Source: Aristolochia californica
Lineage: Eukaryota; Streptophyta; Magnoliopsida; Piperales; Aristolochiaceae
Assembly: GCA_029961685.1 (NCBI GenBank)
Contig: JARWKL010000004.1
Coordinates: 30,888,145 to 30,952,144 of the forward strand
Direction of reading: 5' to 3'
DNA length: 64,000 nt
Part shown: piece after piece, positions 1 through 10,360 of the stretch
Layout of the letters: each line of letters starts with the position of its first letter
Position numbering within the stretch: position 1 is the stretch's first letter
Notes under the pieces: generated by a model
Databases searched by the model: none
The model's input: the letters and a program-made list of their open reading frames with translations, nothing else
What the model was told of the DNA's origin: nothing
Program-made: the position numbers and the translations under genes

Positions 1-565
1 TTACACCACAAATTTCTTTCCAAATGTTGGCAGCCCTTGAAGCTGGGAAATATTTCTCCAAAAACAATCTCTTCATCTCATTCCATGTGGTAATACTCCC
101 AGAGGGTAGATAATACAGCCAATCCTTAGCTGAATCCTTCAAAGAAAATGGAAAGGCTCGTAATTTAATTTGCTCTTCAGTTATCTCCGTGGGTTTCATA
201 CTCGTGGATACCACATGAAACTCCTTTAGATGCTTGTGCGGATCTTCACCTACAAGACCATAAAAAGTGGGCAAGAGATGTATTAGTCCGGATTTTAATT
301 CAAATGTAGTAGTAGCATCTAAAGTAGGGAACATTATGCATAATGGTTGTTGATTCAAATCAGGGGTTGCAAGCTCTTTCAAAGTTCGATTTCCAGCCAT
401 GACTTCCTCCTCCTCTAAATAAGATTCGCTATCAAATGGGGAATCAAGAGGTAGATTGTTCTCTTCATAATTCCTCTGACTTTCACTCCTTAACCTGCAC
501 AACGTTCTCTCTATTTCTGGATCAAACTGCAAATCACCTTGATTAGAAGATCGAGATACAGTCAT
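1..565 (-). CDS. gag: Gag N-terminal part, Athila-like (partial)
   Basis: An open frame starts at the ATG complement 563-565 and runs off the left edge after about 188 codons without a stop. It lies just downstream of the PBS, as expected for gag. It has an acidic N-terminal stretch (about residues 1-55), then a segment containing KELATPDLNQQPLCI (about 60-75), FELKSGLIHLLPTFYGL (about 87-103), HKHLKEFHVV (about 109-118) and FPFSLKDSAKDWLYYLP (about 138-154), ending near EKYFPASRAANIWKEICG. This is the retrotransposon gag domain common in Ty3/gypsy Athila/Tat elements, which builds the virus-like particle. Absence of stops over this length makes it the best preserved coding region of the left part, but nothing can be said about the rest. 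Confidence 0.8.
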   Translation of the reverse strand, partial: MTVSRSSNQGDLQFDPEIERTLCRLRSESQRNYEENNLPLDSPFDSESYLEEEEVMAGNRTLKELATPDLNQQPLCIMFPTLDATTTFELKSGLIHLLPTFYGLVGEDPHKHLKEFHVVSTSMKPTEITEEQIKLRAFPFSLKDSAKDWLYYLPSGSITTWNEMKRLFLEKYFPASRAANIWKEICGV

Positions 566-671
566 AAACAATCAAGGAAACTCTAATAAAACATGGAAAA
601 CAAATCAAGAATTTTTTTTTCAAGAATGAAATAAGGATCACAAGAAGCACAAAAAAATCAACTAGAATCAC

Positions 672-689
672 TCCCCGGCAATGGCGGCA
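672..689 (-). other. Primer binding site, tRNA-Asp
   Basis: The plus strand reads TCCCCGGCAATGGCGGCA, matching the 3' end of plant tRNA-Asp including CCA at 16 of 18 positions. On the minus strand this is the (-)-strand primer site, 8 bp inside the LTR end. The stretch 566-671 between it and the gag ATG is an A-rich untranslated leader with no other feature seen. Confidence 0.8.
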
Positions 690-697
690 AAATTTGG

Positions 698-1930
698 TGT
701 GCTGTCGTATTCAACCAAAAATAAAACCTATAATCCTAAAAATATATGTAGTAGTGCGAGTAAGGATCGATCCCACGAAGAGTGATTAGTCCACTTTTAT
801 GCTCCGTGAAAAAGGATGGGGGGTTTTGAATATCACGAAAACACTAAAAAATAAACAACTTAGAAACAATTCAAATTAAAAGAATCAAAATCAATCAAGA
901 GAACAAACCTTGGTCTAAGTCAACATCCACCATCGGAATTCCACAACTGATCATCGATGCAAACATATATCAATTCACACTTGAGTATTCACCATTGGAA
1001 CTATCTTCCTATCTCTCATTTCGTTGTTAATTAGAAAACAAGCGATCCAATTAACCCTAACTACTAAACAACCCAAGACAAGTGCTAAAGGTTTAATCTA
1101 GCAGCAACCTTAAGAATTAGAGAGATCGATGAAGCTAAACAACACAAGCACAAGTGGTTGCATTTATTTAGTCCAACATTCTTCTCAAGATCTAATAATT
1201 TCTAACGCAGCAAATCATCAAATCTCAATTGCTTCATAGGTTAGAGAGATCAAACAATTATGGATTTGACATCTAACCTAATAGTAGATTGCAACGAGTA
1301 ATAAACTAGTAGGCCTCCTAGGAATTCAATGAGACAATCATGAATGAAAATTTCAGAAGAACATCAGATACTCACAAAATAAATTCAATGATGAAAATAA
1401 ATCAGATCTCACAGTTGTATTGATACCGAGGCTTCAGTTTCCTTTGACCAGGTCTGAAATATTAGCCACACAGGGCTAAGAAGAAATATCAAGAAAAAAA
1501 CTAGCGAAAAGAGAGGAAAATCTGGAGACGAGCAAATAGGGTCTGGGGCACCGGACTCGTTTTTTTCTTTTTATCCCCTCCTTTCTCCCGTTTCTGGGTC
1601 ACAATGCACATGCCACGACTTAAAGCACCGTTTCGACTAGGATACAGCCCCGTATTGTCCAAAACTCAAAACATAAAAGTTGTATAAAGTTTTCTTTTAA
1701 TTCCATAAAATCTTTAATCATCTCCATCCGATCTCGGATGAGAGATTTATTTCTAAATTACTCAACAATGTCGAAACTGTCCAGAATCGCCCAATTAACT
1801 TCGTTTTGCACTTAACGCTTCCATTTGCATCCTAAATAAAAATATAAAAATAATGAGTATATTTAGGACCAAATAATTATAAAATTATAAGTATTAGGAG
1901 ATAAAAATATGACATTTTTCTTTCTCATCA
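698..1930 (-). repeat. 5' LTR of element C
   Basis: About 1.23-kb LTR bounded TG...CA. The inner end (plus strand TGTGCTGTCG, 698) sits 8 bp from the PBS, and the outer end is ...TTTCTCATCA at 1930. The inner end could also be 700. The rest is AT-rich non-coding DNA. The other LTR is outside the window, so divergence cannot be measured. Confidence 0.75.
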
Positions 1931-2193
1931 GTATCACAAATTTAAATCTGAGCATTCGGTGCATGATTGAGACCTTTTTCGGGATTTTTGTCTATTGAGA
2001 TTTGGACCCCAGCCCCCAGCAATTCTTTGGGGAATTTAGTCAATCAGAAATAGACGGGTTCCATCGAGGCCTACCAAAAAAAATTTCAGGAGCAACTGGC
2101 CCGAGCTAGTCCATATGTAAGTCCTACTGAATATGTTAAATCTGTTTACGGCTGGCTTAGTGGAGGCACTTCGCCTTGAGGTGGAATTAAATG

Positions 2194-2231
<38 letters not shown>

Positions 2232-2550
2232 TCTAGCCCATGCTATGAATTTGGCAAGAATTTTGGATGCCAAACAACGTCTGATGAAGGACTCTTTGGG
2301 GCATCGCCCACCCTGGCCTGGCCGAGAAGCTACTAGAACCTCCTACGGTCATCAATCCCCTCCACGCCCAGGGCCAGCTCCTACTCAGATCTCAGAGCTT
2401 CCCCAGTCTTCTCCACCTCCACAATACAGCAAGTGCCTTTTCCAAATCAGACATGGAACAACGCAAGGCACAAGGGCTTTGTTTTAACTGTGTTGAAAAA
2501 TATTTGCCGGGTCATTTATGCAAGCAGCTCTTTTGATTGGAAGTGGATGA
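1931..2550 (+). pseudogene. gag: Gag remnant of element A
   Basis: Homology to the gag of B and D begins right at the insertion of C, with a degraded copy of the motif seen in B as WYHQFKNEY, then RFGPP (near 2000), a QKKFQEQLARAS-like stretch near 2075 and NLFTAGLVEALRLEVEL (2139-2190). It reaches a zinc knuckle CFNCVEKYLPGHLC at 2480-2521, the nucleic-acid binding part of nucleocapsid. The frame is broken repeatedly, including by a 35-C run at 2195-2229 that replaces the sequence found in B. Gag would form the particle; this copy cannot. Confidence 0.8.
2195..2229 (+). repeat. Poly-C tract, 35 nt
   Basis: An uninterrupted run of 35 C inside gag of A. The same site in B reads GATCCCCCCTAAC on the coding strand, so a 6-C seed may have expanded. 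It creates meaningless proline-rich frames. Confidence 0.9.
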
Positions 2551-2553
2551 TCC

Positions 2554-3116
2554 AGAGGAGACCCCCCACCAGAAGATGAGGAGGCCCCTAAGGAGGAAGA
2601 ACCGGCCATTTCCATCCATGCTATGACTGGGTTACACAACACCAATACTATGCAAGTTCACGCGGGCATTCAAACTTTTCGGTTACTCACCTTGGTTGAT
2701 TTGGGAAGTACCCACAATTTTCTAAGCCAAACAGCAGCCACTAAATTAGGCTTAGCAATCCAGCCAAATTCTGGACTCTCAGTCTCAGTAGCTAATGGGG
2801 AAAGCTCACCAGCATGGGTCTCTGTTCAGTAGTACAGTTTATTATTGAGAGCCACCACTTTGCAGCAAAATTCTTGGTTATTCCATAGGTAGGGTTTGAT
2901 CTCGTATTGGGCATTAAGTGGCTCCAACAGTTGGGTCTGATATTGTGGGATTTCAATTCATTGAGTATGAGTTTCACTTCGGGCCAGCACCACATCACCC
3001 TTCATGGGACTTGGGCACCTTCGCTGTGTGCACTCCAACAACTTCAAGTGGCGGGCTCCAACCACAGTCACTTACACTCTCTCATTGCAGAATTTGGGGA
3101 TTTATTTCTAGAGCCG
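2554..3116 (+). pseudogene. pol: Aspartic protease remnant of element A
   Basis: After an acidic linker (EEDEEAP-like, 2560-2610) come AMTGLHNTNTMQVH and LVDLGSTHNFLS (around 2690-2730). The retropepsin active site D-S/T-G is here D-L-G, a catalytic-site loss. A stop follows near 2830. The downstream part continues with a GIKWLQQLG segment and FGDLFLEP just before insertion B. B and D carry the intact DSG in the homologous place. Confidence 0.8.
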
Positions 3117-3492
3117 TGTTAGGTTCCCTTGCCATGGACCGATTCACCCGGCGATCTCTTCTAGCTTCCAGGTTGGATGATGAGGTTGGAAAGGATTTAC
3201 GGTGTTTAGAACGACCTATGCTGAAGAGAGACGTTGAGCTTTTGAAGGAGCTCCACCCTTGGGCCTCGTTAGAGAGAGTACCCGATCTCACCACTCTAGA
3301 TTGGAATAATGCTTACCTTCTCATTCATCTCACGTCCCTAAATAGGGAATTAGGGAAAACACGCACATGACGAATCAATGGCCTTAAAGTTCAAACAAAT
3401 TACAAATAAACCCCTAATGAATTAAAAGTGAAAATTTACCCAATCAATCCTCTTCTTCGGCTACCACTCTAGATGCTATGGAGTCCATAACA
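3117..3492 (-). repeat. 3' LTR of element B
   Basis: 376 bp, TGTTAGG...CATAACA on the plus strand. The inner border is followed on the plus strand by TCACCCCCTTCTG, the complement of a polypurine tract (CAGAAGGGGGTGA), which fixes the orientation. Confidence 0.93.
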
Positions 3493-4171
3493 TCACCCCC
3501 TTCTGAAGAAAGAGTTTGTCCTCAAGCTCAAAATTGGGATAGAGGGTTTGGAAGGACTCGAGGGGCTCCCAAGAGGCTTCCACCATTTCTTCATCAGTCC
3601 ACTGAACGAGCACCTCCCATGACTCTTGAGCACAACGGGCTTGAAGTACAAGCACTGGAGTAGGAATAGACTGGCCATCTTGGATAGGAGGCAATGGTGT
3701 ATGCAGCAGTGGAGAGTCACCCTTGAAGGGCTTGAGGAGGGAGATGTGGAAGACGTCATGAAGCTTGGCATCCGGTGGAAGTTGCAAGCGATAAGCCACA
3801 TTGCCGATATGGTTGAGTACCTGGAGGGGACCATAAAATTTTGGAGAAAGCTTAGGCGTTTGGTGGCTGCAAGTGAAAGTTGTCTGTATGGTTGGAGTTT
3901 GAGCCAGACATAATCTCGCGGAGCAAAGGAAAGGGGACGATGTGCTTTGTCATACGTGTGCTTCATAGTAGCTTGAAACTGCTGCAAATGAGTTTTGACC
4001 TCGGCAAACCTTTTATCCCTTTCCGCTAAAGCTTGGTCCAGCGCCGTGACCTGAGATGACTAATAGACACGGGGGGTCTCTTCCATAAACAACTCAAAAG
4101 GGAGTAGTACCCAGTGCGGTGTGGTAGGAACTGTTATAGCAATATTCGGCTCAAGCCAACCATTTGACCCA
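3493..4171 (-). pseudogene. pol: Integrase C-terminus and chromodomain-like tail, B
   Basis: Read leftwards, the region gives a basic integrase C-terminal part ([20 protein letters not shown], ending near 3930), then DAKLHDVFHISLLKPFKG, and finally VQWTDEEMVEASWEPLE...YPNFELEDK next to the LTR. That last motif matches the chromodomain module at the integrase C-terminus of plant chromoviruses, which is thought to steer integration toward marked chromatin. A frameshift near 3800 separates the two halves. Confidence 0.8.
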
Positions 4172-5100
4172 CTACTGGGGAGAGTCCCCCATCAAGCACC
4201 ACAAATAAATTTCCAGATTCTGATTTACCACCTCGGTTTTCCCATCGGTCTGAGGGTGGTAGGCAGAAGAGAAGGCTAACTTCGTGCCGTGTAGCTTGAA
4301 GTGTTCACCCCAAAATTTACTTGTGAAGACAGCATCACGGTTGCTGGTGATGGACTCTGGAAGGCCATGAAGGCGGACAATGTGATCCATGAATATCTGA
4401 GTGACTTGGGTCGCCGTATAGGGATGGGCGAGAGCCATAAAGTGTGCATATTTTGAGAACCGGTCCACCACTATAAGAATGATGGATTTGCCTACAGAAG
4501 GAGGAAGCCCATCGATAAAATCCATAGAGAGATCAGCCCATACCTGTGAGGGAAGCTGAAGTGGTTGGAGCAGGCCAGTGGACTGTAATGATTCCGCTTT
4601 GTTCCATTGACAGACCTGGCAGATGGCGACAAACTTGGCTATCACCCTTTTCATACCCCTCCAATAAAATTCACTGCTGAGACGGAAGTACGTTTTCTGC
4701 TGGCCCTCATGTGTACTGTCGTGAAATGAGGAAATAATGCTGGGAAGGAGGGCAGAGGTGTGATGAAGATAGATGCGACCCTTATAGACGGTGAGGCTGT
4801 CCTGAAGTACCCAGTTGTTGTCCATGGTATGGTTCTCGATTTTATCATACAACTCAAGAAGATCTGGGTGGTGCTGAATATCCTGGCGGATGGAGTCGAG
4901 CAAAAGGGACCGGGGTTGGCTAAGTGCATGTAGGTGTGAGTCCCTCACTTCGCGGTGTGATAATGCATCTACCCCCCGATTGAGATGGTCGGGTTTGTAC
5001 TCCACCTGAAAATCATACCCCATTAATTTTCTTAGCCAATGTTGTTGCGGCGATGTAGTGAGACACTGCTCCAATAAGTATTTGAGACTGCAGTGGTCTG
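4172..5100 (-). pseudogene. pol: Integrase core of element B
   Basis: A 300-codon open stretch (4172-5074) starts in the RNase H connection (PQQHWLRKLMGYDFQVEYKP), passes a zinc-binding region with H...H...CQVCQ (HEGQQKTYFRL...VAICQVCQWNKAE) and enters the DDE core: MDFIDGLPPSVGKS and VDRFSKYAHF (first Asp), NRDAVFTSKFW (second Asp) and HPQTDGKTEVVN (Glu). It stops at 4172 where GDSPQ meets a stop, with homology continuing leftwards. The catalytic triad is visible, but the frame is not joined to the rest of pol. Confidence 0.87.
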
Positions 5101-5665
5101 TCCGGATGACAAATGGTCAACCCCACAGATACGGCCTCCAATGCTGAATTTCTTTGGCTAAGCCAATGAGATCCCTTTCATATGTGGCTAACTTGTGGTG
5201 GTGTGGAGCAAGATGGCGGCTGAAATAAGCGAAAGGGAGTCCCTGTTGCTGCAAGACTGCCCCAATGCCTCCCCCGGATGTATTGCATTCAATAATAAAA
5301 GCCTCAACAAAGTTGGGTATTTGTAGCACTGGACCTGACGCTAAAGCTTGTTTCAATTGCTGGAAGGAAGACTCGGCCAACTCAGACCACTGAAAGGCAT
5401 TCTTCTTGAGTAGGTTGTTCAACGGTGCTGCAATCTGACCATACTCGCGGATAAATTTTCTGTAATACCCAGCTAGACCAAGAAATCCCTTTAAATCTAT
5501 TACCGAGTGGGGAGTGGGCCAATCAATGATAGCCTGTATCTTGCTAAAGTCGGGCTTCACACCGGAGGCGGAGATAACATGCCCCAAATATGCGACTTCT
5601 GAAGTACCGAGGGCACATTTGGACCGGTTAAGAAATAGGTGGTGTGCACGGAGGAGTGTGAATAC
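5101..5665 (-). pseudogene. pol: RT connection and RNase H of element B
   Basis: A 156-codon open stretch (5117-5587) holds the RT thumb region (YLGHVIS-like start, GVKPDFSKIQAIIDWP, GFLGLAGYYRKFI) and the start of RNase H (ECNTSGGGIGAVLQQ, YFSRHLAPHHHKLATYERDLIGL). RNase H would degrade the RNA template. The first catalytic position, usually Asp in a DAS motif, is Asn here, and element A has the same change. A frame break separates it from RT at 5588-5665. Confidence 0.83.
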
Positions 5666-6375
5666 CTATCTCAATTGCTGCAGGTGGTCTTCCCAAGTTT
5701 TGCTATAGACCAAAATATCATCAAAGAAGACTAAGACATATTTGCAGAAGAAGGGTTGGAATACCTCATTCATGAGCGCTTGAAATGTGGAAGGGGCGTT
5801 GGATAGCCCAAATGGCATCACCAACAACTCGAAGTGACCATGGTGTATGCGGAAGACAGTTTTCTCCACATCATCAGAATGAACCCGAAGCTGATGGTAC
5901 CCGGATTTTAGGTCGAGCTTGGTAAATAATTGCTCCCCATGTAACTCATCCAATAATTCATCCACCACTAGGATTGGGAATTTATCCTTGATGGTGCGAG
6001 CATTGAGCTCGCAGTAATCCACACAAAAGTGCCAAGAGTGATCAGATTTTTTCACCAACAACACCGGGGAAGAGAAGGGAGAATGGCTTGGCTGAATAAT
6101 ACCATGAGTGAGCATCTACTGACATTGCCGTTCTATCTCATCTTTTTGCACATGAGGGTAATGGTAGGGGTGCACTACCACTGGCTTGGTGGTCATCTTC
6201 AATCGAATACAGTGATTGCACGAATGGGAGGAAGAACAGTGGGTTCCTAAAATAAGTCTGCAAATTCTACTAATAGAGAAGGCAAGCGATTTCGCTCTGA
6301 ATCACCTGCTGAAAGCATCTGGAGAGTGCATGGTAGCGGGGCGTGGGGGCCATGGAGGGTGAGTTGTTGACTGGC
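5666..6375 (-). pseudogene. pol: Reverse transcriptase of element B
   Basis: The 149-codon stretch 5666-6115 covers RT motifs [78 protein letters not shown] and the catalytic [11 protein letters not shown] (FFDD in place of YVDD). Upstream, 6116-6375 still encodes the linker (VVVHPYHYPHVQKDEIE-like) after one stop. The RT core is well preserved although it is disconnected. Confidence 0.87.
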
Positions 6376-6906
6376 CTATATGAAACTCATGGTAAGGGAG
6401 TGGAAATCCCATAAAATCGAACCCAACCATTGCAGCCTTTTAATCCCTAAAACCAGATCGAAGCCAGCAAGTAGGATGACCAAGAAATCCACCACAAAGG
6501 TGTGGCCCTCAATAACTAATGGAACTGTTGAACAGAACCCCACACTGATGACCTTGTCTCCGTTAGCCACAGAGACTGAAATGTCCGAAGTTTGTTGAAG
6601 AGATAAACCCAATTGTTGTGCTGCCAGTTGGCTGAGGAAATTATGGGTGTTGCCCGAGTCAACCAGTGCTAGTAGCATTAGATGCTTGATGGTGGCGTGG
6701 ACCTGCATGGTGTTTGTGTTGTGCAACCCCGTCATGGCGTGGAGGGAGATGGCTGGTTCCTCCACCTCATTTTGGTCCTCCTCCTCCGATAAGTCACCCT
6801 CTTCCGGATCATCCACTTCCAACCAAAAAAGTCTTTTGCACAGATGGACAGTCTTATATTTCTCATCACAATTGAAACACAGCCCTTGAGCCCATCTCTG
6901 GTCCAT
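6376..6906 (-). pseudogene. pol: Zinc knuckle and protease of element B
   Basis: A 176-codon open stretch starts MDQRWAQG followed by the nucleocapsid zinc knuckle CFNCDEKYKTVHLC, then an acidic linker (EEGDLSEEEDQNEVEEP), AMTGLHNTNTMQVH and the retropepsin site LALVDSGNTHNFLS with intact D-S-G. It ends in GIKRLQWLGSILWDF. Gag's last domain and protease are thus in one frame, consistent with a gag-pol fusion in this family. It ends at a stop at 6376 before the RT linker. Confidence 0.87.
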
Positions 6907-7603
6907 TTTGGCTTTAGTAAGACGTTTGATAAATTGTAGTGGGGGAGTAGGTGGGGATGGCTGTGAGTGAGTAGATGGAGCGGGGGGTTGGCGCTGGGAA
7001 GTGGAGAATGTAGATGGGACACTTTGTGGCTAGGGGGGTTTCCTATTCAATAAGTCTCTGAAGATACGCTGCTTGGTGTCATATGTGCGTGCCAAGTTCA
7101 TGGCGTGGGCTAGTTAGGGGGGATCCTCCAATTCCACCTCGAGGCGGAGTGCCTCTACTAGGCCAGCCGTAAACAAGTTGACATATTGCTCTGGACTAAC
7201 CAAGTGACTTGCACGGGCAAACTTTTCCTGGAAGGATTTCTGGTACTGTTCGATAGTCCCGATCTATTTAAAATTAACCAAATCCCCTACGGGGTTGCTG
7301 CGAGCTGGAAAACTAAACCGTAACATGCAAGACTCTTTAAAAAATTCCCAATCAGACATAGTATACTCATTTTTAAACTGATGGTACCACAAAAGCGCTT
7401 CATCGAGCATGTAAAATGAAGCTAATGGAACCCTGTCTTCGGGCTGGGTTCTTTGGTTGGAAAAAAATGGCCACACCTGTGTAACCAAATCAAAGGGTCT
7501 GAAGACCCATCATAAGTGGAAAAATCGAGCTTAGTGTACCTTGGAATCGTTGGAAGTGCTAGGCCTTGGACGCCCCCATGGTGAGGAGGTTGTTGACACA
7601 AAT

Positions 7604-7639
<36 letters not shown>

Positions 7640-7812
7640 ATATGCGGGGGATTGTTGGGTGTCCTGGAGGAAGAAGCCATCTACGCTGATTTTTTCTTTG
7701 AGACCGAAAATCTCCTGGTTCGTGGCATCAACCTGAGATTGCATTTCAGCACGATTTTCTTCCACATAATTCTGAATATCAGCAGGGGAAGAGGAATCGC
7801 CTATGGTGGTCC
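6907..7812 (-). pseudogene. gag: Gag of element B
   Basis: Read leftwards from the PBS: a coiled-coil-like N-terminal part (PADIQNYVEENRAEMQSQ, about 7700-7790), a 32-G run on the plus strand (7607-7638) that disrupts the frame, then FYMLDEALLWYHQFKNEY and DWEFFKESCMLRF (7264-7488), QKSFQEKFARASHLV, and NLFTAGLVEALRLEVELEDPP (about 7120-7190). The capsid-like segments match D gag (AAFHMLDEAQLWGHQ). Stops separate the pieces. Confidence 0.78.
7607..7638 (-). repeat. Poly-G (coding-strand poly-C) tract, 32 nt
   Basis: 32 consecutive G on the plus strand, which is poly-C on the coding strand of B gag. It is not at the site homologous to the A gag run. Confidence 0.9.
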
Positions 7813-7824
7813 TTTCTAATACCA
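7813..7824 (-). other. Primer binding site, iMet-like
   Basis: The minus strand reads TGGTATTAGAAA, 3 bp from the 5' LTR. It matches the usual initiator-Met PBS TGGTATCAGAGC at 9 of 12 positions. Confidence 0.65.
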
Positions 7825-7827
7825 CGA

Positions 7828-8204
7828 TGTTAGGTTCCCTTGCCATGGACCGAGTCACCCAGCGATCTCTTCTAGCTTCCAGGTTGGAAGACGAGGTTGG
7901 AAACGATTTAAGGTGTTTAGAATGACCTAGGCTGAAGAGAGACATTGAGCTTTTGAAGGAGCTCCACCCTTGGGCCTCGTTAGAGAGAATACCTGATCTC
8001 ACTACTCTAGATTGGAATAATGCTTACCTTCTCATTCATCTCACGTCCCTAAATAGGGAATTAGGGAAAACACACACATGGCCAAGCAAGGGCCTTAAAG
8101 TTCAAACAAATTACAAATAAAACCCTAATGAATTAAAAGTGCAAATTTACCCAATCTATCCTCTTCTTCGGCTAGCCACTCTACATGCTATGGAGTCCAT
8201 AACA
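7828..8204 (-). repeat. 5' LTR of element B
   Basis: 377 bp, TGTTAGG...CATAACA on the plus strand, co-linear with 3117-3492 over its whole length. It is followed at 8205 by the second copy of the target-site duplication AGCCG. Confidence 0.93.
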
Positions 8205-8960
8205 AGCCGCAATCTCTGCCTCCTATCCATCACTATGACCATTGGATTCGTCTAAAAACGGGAACAAAGCCGATAGTGGTAAGACCATATCGTTACCCAC
8301 ATTTGCAAAAAGATGAAATAGAACACAAATGCTAGAAAATGCTCGAGCAAGGCCTCATTCAAGCCAGCAGATCTCCCTTTCCATCACCAGTATTCTTAGT
8401 GAAGAAAAAAGATCATACTTGGCGTTTTTGTGTTGATTACAGAGAATTAAATGCACACACCGTCAAGGATAAATTTTCCATTCCAATGGTCGATGAGCTT
8501 TTGGATGAACTACATGGCACCAAATTCTTTACAAAGCTGGATTTATGCTCCGGGTACCATCAGATATGTGTATACCCTGAAGACGTGGAAAAGACCGCCT
8601 TCCGTACCCATCATGGCCATTTCGAGTTTCTGATCATGCCATTTGGGCTTTCCAACGCCCCCTCCACTTTCCAGGTGCTCATGAACGAGGTATTTTGACC
8701 ACTCTTACGAAAATTTGTACTTATTTTCTTCGATGATATTTTGATCTACAACCTTACTTGGGAAGGCCACCTACAACACTTGCGTTCCGACTTCCACATA
8801 TTGCGCGCTCATCACTTATTTCTCAACCATTCGAAGTGCTCTTTCGGCGACCCGGAAGTCGCTTATTTGGGGCATGTTATTTCAGCCTATGGCGTCAAGG
8901 TAGACCGTACTAAAATTCAGGCCTTTATTGACTGGCCTCTTCCTCATCAGCATTTGCGTT
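8205..8960 (+). pseudogene. pol: Reverse transcriptase of element A
   Basis: It resumes exactly where 3116 stopped: the linker (LPPIHHYDHWIRLK, RPYRYPHLQKDEIE), then the RT motifs in 8339-8698 ([25 protein letters not shown] in two parts, [37 protein letters not shown]). One stop at 8697 precedes the catalytic FFDDILIY and CSFGDPEVAYLGHVIS. A frame break lies near 8960. Confidence 0.85.
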
Positions 8961-9490
8961 AAAGGGCTTCTTGGGTTTATCTGGCTACTACCACAAATTT
9001 ATCCAAGATTATGGCCAAATAGCAGCTCCACTGACAAGTTTACTGAAAAAGAATGCTTTCATTTGGTCCGAGGCCACCTCTTCCTCATTTACACAACTCA
9101 AGCATGCCTTAGCATCAGCACCAGTGCTCCATCTTCCTAATTTTGAGGATCTCTTTATTATTGAATGCAATGCGTCCGGGGGCGGCATCGGAGCGGTTTT
9201 ACAATAGCAGAGCCATCCCATTGCTTATTTCAGCAAACAACTGGCTATACATCATCACAATTTGGTGGCTTATGAGCGAGAACTTATTGGCCTAGCTAAA
9301 GCCATTCAACATTGGAGACCATATCTGTGGGACCATCACTACCTTATCCACACCGATCACTGCAGCCTAAAGTACTTGTAGGAGCAACACCTTACAACGT
9401 CACCCCAACAGCATTGGCTCAGTAAATTAATGGGGTTCGATTTTTGAGTGGAGTTCAAACCAGGTCAACTCAAACGAGGCACAAATGCAT
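8961..9490 (+). pseudogene. pol: RNase H region of element A
   Basis: GLSGYYHKFIQDYGQIAAPL, LKKNAFIWSE and ECNASGGGIGAVLQ (8971-9207), then after a stop YFSKQLAIHHHNLVAYEREL and HTDHCSLKYL. The first catalytic Asp is Asn, as in B. At least three stops. Confidence 0.8.
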
Positions 9491-10360
9491 TGTCACAAAG
9501 AGATGTCCCCGCCCCACACCTCCATGCCATCAGTTAACCACGGTTCTTGTTGCTAGATTCCATTCGGGATAAAATTCATCAAACATCGGACCTCCTAGCC
9601 TTATTGCACAACATTGAACAGTAGGCCATGGACAACAAATGGGCCATCCTTGACCATCTCATCTTGTACAAGCAACGGCTTTATCTTCTTGCCACTTGGC
9701 CTTACTACCCACCATTCTTTCCACCTATCATGACAATACCCATGAAGGCTAGCAGAAGACTTATTTCCAGCTTAGTCGCGACTTTTATTGGAAAGGAGTG
9801 AAAAGAATGGTAGCTGATTATGTATCAGCCTACCAACTTTGCCAACACAAAAAATTAGAAACTTTAAGTCCAACAGGCTTACTCCAGCCACTTCAGCTCC
9901 CTACTCAAATTTGGGCCGATATTTCCATGGACTTCATTGATGGTCTTCCAAAATCTTTGGGTAAATCTATCATATTGGTGGTGGTGGATCGTTTCTCCAA
10001 GTATGGGCATTTTCTTCCCTTATCACATCCTTATACAGCTTCTCATATAGCTCAAATTTTCATGGATCACATTGTTCGCCTTCACGGCCATCCAGAATCC
10101 ATGACCAATGACAGAGATGCCATATTTACGAGTAACTTCTAGAAGCAGATTTTCAAGCTACAAGGCACCAAGTTGGCTTTCTCCTCAGCTTACCACCCCC
10201 AGATAGATGGGCAAACCGAGGTAGTCAACCATACTCTAGAAATGTGTTTACGTTGCTTGGCAGGCGATCCCAAAACTTGGGTCCGTTGGCTGGCGTGGGC
10301 CGAATTTAGCTATAATACTTCCTACCACACCGCTCTCAAGACGACTCCTTTCTAGGTGGT
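9491..10360 (+). pseudogene. pol: Integrase of element A
   Basis: The N-terminal zinc-binding part is badly decayed (about 9720-9800). From 9798 come LCQHKKLETLSPTGLLQPLQ, MDFIDGLPKSLGKS, VDRFSKYGHFLP and NDRDAIFTSNF (DDE core Asp residues), then a stop at 10141. 10173-10355 gives [17 protein letters not shown] (catalytic Glu) and [22 protein letters not shown]. Confidence 0.83.

Larger units (their letters stand above)
1..1930 (-). mobile_element. Athila-like Ty3/gypsy element C, 5' part
   Basis: A minus-strand LTR retrotransposon that enters from the left edge. It shows, in transcription order, the 5' LTR (698-1930), a tRNA-Asp primer binding site (672-689), a short leader and the start of gag (565 to 1). 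Its right end abuts gag codons of element A at 1930/1931, so C inserted into A. The LTR begins TGATGAGAAAG on the minus strand. The long LTR (about 1.23 kb), Asp PBS and gag type fit the Athila/Tat branch. The lineage is inferred, because pol is outside the window and the target-site duplication cannot be tested. Confidence 0.82.
3117..8204 (-). mobile_element. Chromovirus-like Ty3/gypsy element B, full length
   Basis: A complete 5,088-bp minus-strand element with two LTRs (3117-3492 and 7828-8204), an initiator-Met-like PBS, gag, protease, RT, RNase H, integrase, a chromodomain-like tail and a polypurine tract. The flanks are AGCCG at 3112-3116 and 8205-8209, a perfect 5-bp target-site duplication. 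It lies inside its relative A. The LTRs differ at about 22 of 376 positions by eye (roughly 6%), so it is not recent. Numerous stops and frameshifts. Confidence 0.93.

Noticed and set aside
2133..2487. Proline-rich open frames over the poly-C tract, and a similar one at 39052-39273 and 7559-8002
   Set aside because: The proline stretch is a translation of the homopolymer. The flanking codons are gag or integrase remnants or LTR.
3117..3492. An independent solo LTR at 3117
   Set aside because: The matching LTR at 7828 with the same orientation, PBS and PPT placement and AGCCG at both outer flanks shows one full-length element.
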